Of a stretch of 64,000 nt of DNA, positions 61,080 through 64,000 are shown piece after piece. The stretch is from NCBI GenBank assembly GCA_021107945.1, contig JAIORV010000024.1, positions 1-64,000 on the forward strand. The letters run 5' to 3'. The stretch's first letter is position 1. Each line of letters begins with the position of its first letter. This DNA is from Vulcanimicrobiota bacterium (lineage in GTDB: Bacteria > Vulcanimicrobiota > JAJTBE01). The translations under genes were made by a program, and so were the position numbers. Below the pieces are notes generated by a model, which was not told the DNA's origin, made no database searches, and was given only the letters and a program-made list of their open reading frames with translations.

Positions 61080-61247
61080 TATATTACTTCCTCCTCTCGG
61101 GTTCTATTTTTTGGATCAGACTCAGGACAACATAGCTGATACCTTGTGCCTATCCTTGTTCAGGTACTCATATTTCTTTAAAATTATTCTATTTCCTTCA
61201 TTCTCACTGTTTTTTGAAAGTTGGACTCATGCTCAAAAGCACAGTAA

Positions 61248-61470
61248 CTATTCACCGCAGAAGTCGCAGAGAGCGCGGAGAGAAGAAAAAGAGGAGAACT
61301 TTCAGATAACAGTATTTACGCAAAATGAGGAGTGAGTCCTGTCATGCTGAAACAAGCCTGCCTTGGTGAAGGACAGGGTTCATCACAGGTTTCTGAGCGG
61401 TACAAGAAAGAATGTTGGCTTGCAGGAATGGCATCTTGCCACGAAAATCGAGGACGGAAGCCTCTCCTAC
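61248..61470. repeat. Repeats in the gap 61080-61466
   Basis: An ACCGCAGAAGTCGCAGAG run (61253) and GTCCTGTCATGCTGAAACAAG with CAGGGTTCATCACAGG (61337-61395), a variant of the elements at 15300, 41260 and 45222. Then CGAGGACGGAAGCCTCTCC and a TACAG palindrome end (61448-61471). No gene is visible. Confidence 0.65.
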
Positions 61471-62309
61471 AGTGATGGGTCTGAATAGATCCCTGAATTT
61501 TGCGTTGAATTAGACGACTTCTTCCTGTCTCTGAAATAAAATGTGGTGAATTTTATAAATACTAAGTATGTGGAATCATATATTTCTGGTTCCCTATCAA
61601 TGCAGGTCAAAAACATTTTATCTATTGTTACAATCGTTCCCAACCTGATTTTTTTTAATTGCTCGAGAAGATATAAGATGGAGCTAAATTTGCAGGATAT
61701 TCTGATCCAGAGAGAACCAGGAAGCGAATGGATTTTCAATCCCCTCCGAACTCTATGTCTTTTGTCCTGGATGATTCTTGCCTTTTTTGCACTAATATCA
61801 TATTTGACCTTTGTCCTTTTTATATATTCTATATTCCCACAGGGAGAAAAGACACGTGTATTCTCTTGCAATTCAAGAAATTGGAGATTTAGATTCGGAT
61901 CGGAGAAATCTCGTCTCGCCTCCGCCATTATTTCTTCGAAATTCCTGACAATTATTTCCGCCTTCTTTATTGTGGGAACTCTTCCCATTAACTGTCTTGT
62001 ATTCGGAGGGATTATTCTGTTTTTCTCTTCCATCAATTTCCTGTGATATTGAGGCCCCCTTGCCGTTTTCCTGACTTCATCACTGTGTCTCTTGAGGATC
62101 TTCATTCTATGGAGAAGGACATTTTCAAGATTGTTTAATTCTTTCCTTTTACCCTCTATCCAGGTATTTTTTTCATTAAACATAAAAGACAGGGAAAGTA
62201 AAACAAGCAAGAGAGCAAGTCTTACCAGGTTGAGTTTTTTTATCTTCTTTGATATCATATTTTTTTCTCGGGAATTTCCCCTGTTTTGACATGTTTGAAC
62301 AGTCATCAA
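61467..62309 (-). CDS. Single-pass membrane protein, PilO-like
   Basis: One hydrophobic segment (about residues 30-46), then a long Arg/Lys/Glu-rich coiled coil (50-135) and a C-terminal alpha/beta region (about 195-265). The C-terminal region, WIRISCKFSSILYLLEQL...GTIVTIDKMFL...FIKFTTFYF, follows the PilO/GspM ferredoxin-like pattern. The alternative start M18 at 62258 gives a shorter cytoplasmic tail; neither start has a good ribosome binding site. No other pilus genes are adjacent, so the link to type IV pili or type II secretion is weak. Confidence 0.55.
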   Translation of the reverse strand: MMTVQTCQNRGNSREKNMISKKIKKLNLVRLALLLVLLSLSFMFNEKNTWIEGKRKELNNLENVLLHRMKILKRHSDEVRKTARGPQYHRKLMEEKNRIIPPNTRQLMGRVPTIKKAEIIVRNFEEIMAEARRDFSDPNLNLQFLELQENTRVFSPCGNIEYIKRTKVKYDISAKKARIIQDKRHRVRRGLKIHSLPGSLWIRISCKFSSILYLLEQLKKIRLGTIVTIDKMFLTCIDREPEIYDSTYLVFIKFTTFYFRDRKKSSNSTQNSGIYSDPSL

Positions 62310-62444
62310 ATGACAAATTATTCAACACAAGTATTGGATTATCTATACCTCCATGAAAATAAAACATCACAAAAATTTAATTAATATTGCATACATTTTT
62401 CTCTCAGAATATAATATTTCCTTCAGAAAAAGATGAAGGCTACA

Positions 62445-62510
62445 ATTCATCGCATAGGACGCAGAGGACACTGAAACAAGTTCAGTGCAGGCGCAGAGAT
62501 TTATAGAAGC
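62445..62510. repeat. ACGCAGAGG-type run in the gap 62310-62670
   Basis: TTCATCGCATAGGACGCAGAGGACACTGAAACAAGTTCAG matches the run at 41238-41272 in part order. The rest of the gap is A/T-rich with no reading frame of interest. Confidence 0.6.
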
Positions 62511-62670
62511 AAGCATTAAAAGTGGTAAATCACAATTTTATCATACAAAATAAAAAATCTTTTCCTACTATTTTTAAACGGTATCAGAGGATTATTTTAG
62601 TCCTGTTGGAATAAATGCAACAAAACCAAATCTGTAATAACAAGGATTGAAACAACAGAGGTGATTCCCA

Positions 62671-62943
62671 ATGCTTAACCCTGCTAATCCCTATAAAACG
62701 AAACTTGAATTAATCAGCATGATTCAAGCTATTCCTGAAAATGAGCTTTTTGCTGTCAAGAATTTTCTTGAATCAATCCTCGCTCATACTATCGACCCGG
62801 TAACTCTGTCCCTTCTAAAAGCTCCTATCGACGATGAACCTCTCACGCCCGAAGAGGAACAGGCCATTCAGGAAGCTCAGAAGGATATTTCGGCAGGGCA
62901 TGTTTACTCTCTGGAAGAAGTGAAGAAGGAGTTAGGATTATGA
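62671..62943 (+). CDS. Type II antitoxin-like protein
   Basis: A 90-residue protein that ends PLTPEEEQAIQEAQKDISAG and YSLEEVKKELGL. This acidic C-terminal pattern is typical of RelB/DUF2281-like antitoxins paired with RelE toxins. It overlaps the toxin gene by 4 bases (ATGA), the standard arrangement. CAGAGGTG lies before the ATG. It should neutralise the toxin and repress the operon. Confidence 0.85.
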   Translation: MLNPANPYKTKLELISMIQAIPENELFAVKNFLESILAHTIDPVTLSLLKAPIDDEPLTPEEEQAIQEAQKDISAGHVYSLEEVKKELGL

Positions 62944-63191
62944 GGGTTACTTTTTCCGGGAGAGGGAAAAGAGATTTGATGAATTTACCCGGAGAGGGCA
63001 AGAAGCGAATTATAAAAGCTTTGGAGCGATTTGAAACCGGTGGTGTTCTTGATTTACAGAGATTGAAGACAAAGAAGAATGTTTGGCGCATTCGAGTGGG
63101 AGTATGGAGAATTATTTTGAATGTGAATTGGTCTGAAGGGCAAGCAAAAGTTTTACATATTCTTGACCGGAAGGATGCCTACCGGGGATAA
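62940..63191 (+). CDS. RelE/ParE-family toxin
   Basis: An 83-residue protein with the RelE-type order: a helical start (FSGRGKRDLMNLPGEGKKRI), then LKTKKNVWRIRVGVWRIILNV and KVLHILDRKDAYRG. The latter matches the R-x-G-x-[WY]-R and final H...R-K-x-Y blocks of RelE ribonucleases. It is translationally coupled to the antitoxin gene. Confidence 0.87.
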   Translation: MRVTFSGRGKRDLMNLPGEGKKRIIKALERFETGGVLDLQRLKTKKNVWRIRVGVWRIILNVNWSEGQAKVLHILDRKDAYRG

Positions 63192-63504
63192 CTCGAATTC
63201 ATTGTATCTAAGGAATTCCTGGAGTATGTTTCCAACACCAGGGATTTACAGAGAAAAACTCAAAGTTTAATTCAGAAATACTATGAGATTTGGAAATTGG
63301 ATCCCTATTATGAACACAAATATAAGATATTCGAAAGACTATTGAAATACCTGAGTTTTCATCAAAAGGTATAATAGAGCTTTTCTTTGGAAAAAAGGAC
63401 AAGAACAAGGAAATCGAAGCGTATAAAAAAGGGAGGAGGAAATACAAAGTTGGGAAACAGATATGTTATAATTTCAGATAGAGGTTTTCAAAAAAGGAGA
63501 AAAT
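63192..63504 (+). other. Gap of about 310 bp with an open stretch lacking a normal start
   Basis: A run of about 55 open codons on the plus strand (about 63213-63374) has a coding-like composition (charged, Tyr/Lys-rich) but no ATG, GTG or TTG in a useful place. I do not recognise it. TATAAT at about 63465-63470 and AAAGGAG before ATG 63505 fit expression of the next gene. Confidence 0.4.
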
Positions 63505-64000
63505 ATGCCTGATAATAACAAGAAAAACAACAATAATAATGACGAAACGACCGGGGCGTCAGAATCCCTTGACAATTCAAATGGGAATTCTCAACCTGAT
63601 AATACAGGTAAAAATGTTGATAATACGCAAGAAAAGGAAGCGGATAAAAAGCCTGATGAAAAGACCGGCGATGAAATTAAATCCGATTCCCAAAAAACAA
63701 AAGATGTCGTAAATAAAACCGGGGAGACCGGGCAGAAATCTCCACCTGACGAAAAAGATAAAAAGAAATTCAAATGGGGAGTATGGCTTCCCATAGTCAT
63801 ACTTGGAACAGGGCTAATATTCAGGTTTGCCCTTGCCCTGTCCGCTTCCGGCGGCGAATATGACATACTCAAATATTGGACTATTCAGGCCTATTCCGCC
63901 AACTCCCCCGATCTTGGATTCTCCCATATATATACCCTTTTCAGGAATAACTCGTGCTCCCCGTTATATTCATTGATTTCTTATGTGATATTTGTAATTT
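63505..64000 (+). CDS. Membrane protein, partial (N-terminus only), possible GT39-like glycosyltransferase
   Basis: The reading frame is open from ATG 63505 to the window end (165 residues, incomplete). The first 90 residues are disordered and rich in Asn, Asp, Lys and Thr. A hydrophobic segment follows (about 93-113), then SGGEYDILKYWTIQAYSANSPD and a second hydrophobic run. Asp/Glu just after the first helix and the following aromatic stretch are as in ArnT/PMT-type (GT39, GT-C fold) glycosyltransferases, but this is a weak match. AAAGGAG lies 8 bases before the ATG. Confidence 0.6.
   Translation, partial: MPDNNKKNNNNNDETTGASESLDNSNGNSQPDNTGKNVDNTQEKEADKKPDEKTGDEIKSDSQKTKDVVNKTGETGQKSPPDEKDKKKFKWGVWLPIVILGTGLIFRFALALSASGGEYDILKYWTIQAYSANSPDLGFSHIYTLFRNNSCSPLYSLISYVIFVI

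Noticed and set aside
62940-63191. Reading the small protein as a plain housekeeping protein
   Set aside because: The 4-base overlap with an acidic partner and the RelE-type blocks make a toxin-antitoxin pair the better call.
63208-63447. Minus-strand frame of 79 codons after the toxin gene
   Set aside because: Phe/Ser/Ile-rich shadow with no ribosome binding site or family.

Overview
This window is bacterial chromosomal DNA with about 55 supportable genes. It shows no rRNA, tRNA, CRISPR array or phage module. The lineage cannot be fixed from sequence alone. A complete bacterial V-type (Na+-type) ATPase operon, tandem clostripain-family proteases, long AT-moderate intergenic stretches and very abundant short palindromic and low-complexity repeats suggest a large-genome, uncultured environmental bacterium. 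Candidatus Eremiobacterota/Xenobia-, Wallbacteria- or Riflebacteria-like lineages are my low-confidence guess.

Layout. 0-10 kb: a deacetylase-fold protein that lacks its catalytic residues, an ABC exporter pair, a radical SAM protein, a truncated receiver domain, a TIM-barrel-like lipoprotein, a U32 peptidase-family protein and a degenerate protein kinase fused to pilin-like and TPR parts. 10-21 kb: an accessory cluster of proteins that lack Sec signal peptides but share a polar N-terminal leader. It holds two double-domain clostripain proteases duplicated in tandem with their promoters and terminators, three unrecognised proteins with Gly/Ala-rich hydrophobic stretches, a tandem HARE-HTH protein and an HExxH metallopeptidase. 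21-25 kb: a HAD, HD-GYP, molybdopterin-binding and DUF364 operon. 25-34 kb: cell-wall amidase, receiver protein, ComEC, Gfo/Idh oxidoreductase, cupin and an S10 carboxypeptidase pair. 34-43 kb: a REP-associated tyrosine transposase flanked by its probable REP palindromes, a WD40 gene remnant, a PQQ-type beta-propeller and a DNA/RNA endonuclease (both with the leader), an SSS transporter, a class III cyclase and a YifB/ComM ATPase. 43-47 kb: an AT-rich MFS/methyltransferase pair and a solute-binding protein operon. 47.5-58 kb: the V-ATPase operon in the order F(G/H)-I-[NTF2-like]-K-E-C-G(F)-A-B-D, with repeat clusters in three of its gaps. 58-64 kb: duplicated cupins, three YjbQ-type domains in two genes, a PilO-like protein, a RelE-type toxin-antitoxin pair and the start of a large membrane protein that runs off the window.

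Two themes stand out. First, the intergenic DNA is built from a small vocabulary of repeats: a GTAG-flanked palindrome family whose two stem arms change together, ACCGCAGAG-type runs, TTCCCAC heptamers and GGATGACGGA runs. These often begin exactly at stop codons and sometimes supply start codons or C-termini of genes. Second, several predicted hydrolases share an N-terminal leader of the form M-x(0-3)-I-[GHNS] followed by a Ser/Thr/Lys/Gln-rich stretch. This may mark a non-Sec export route.
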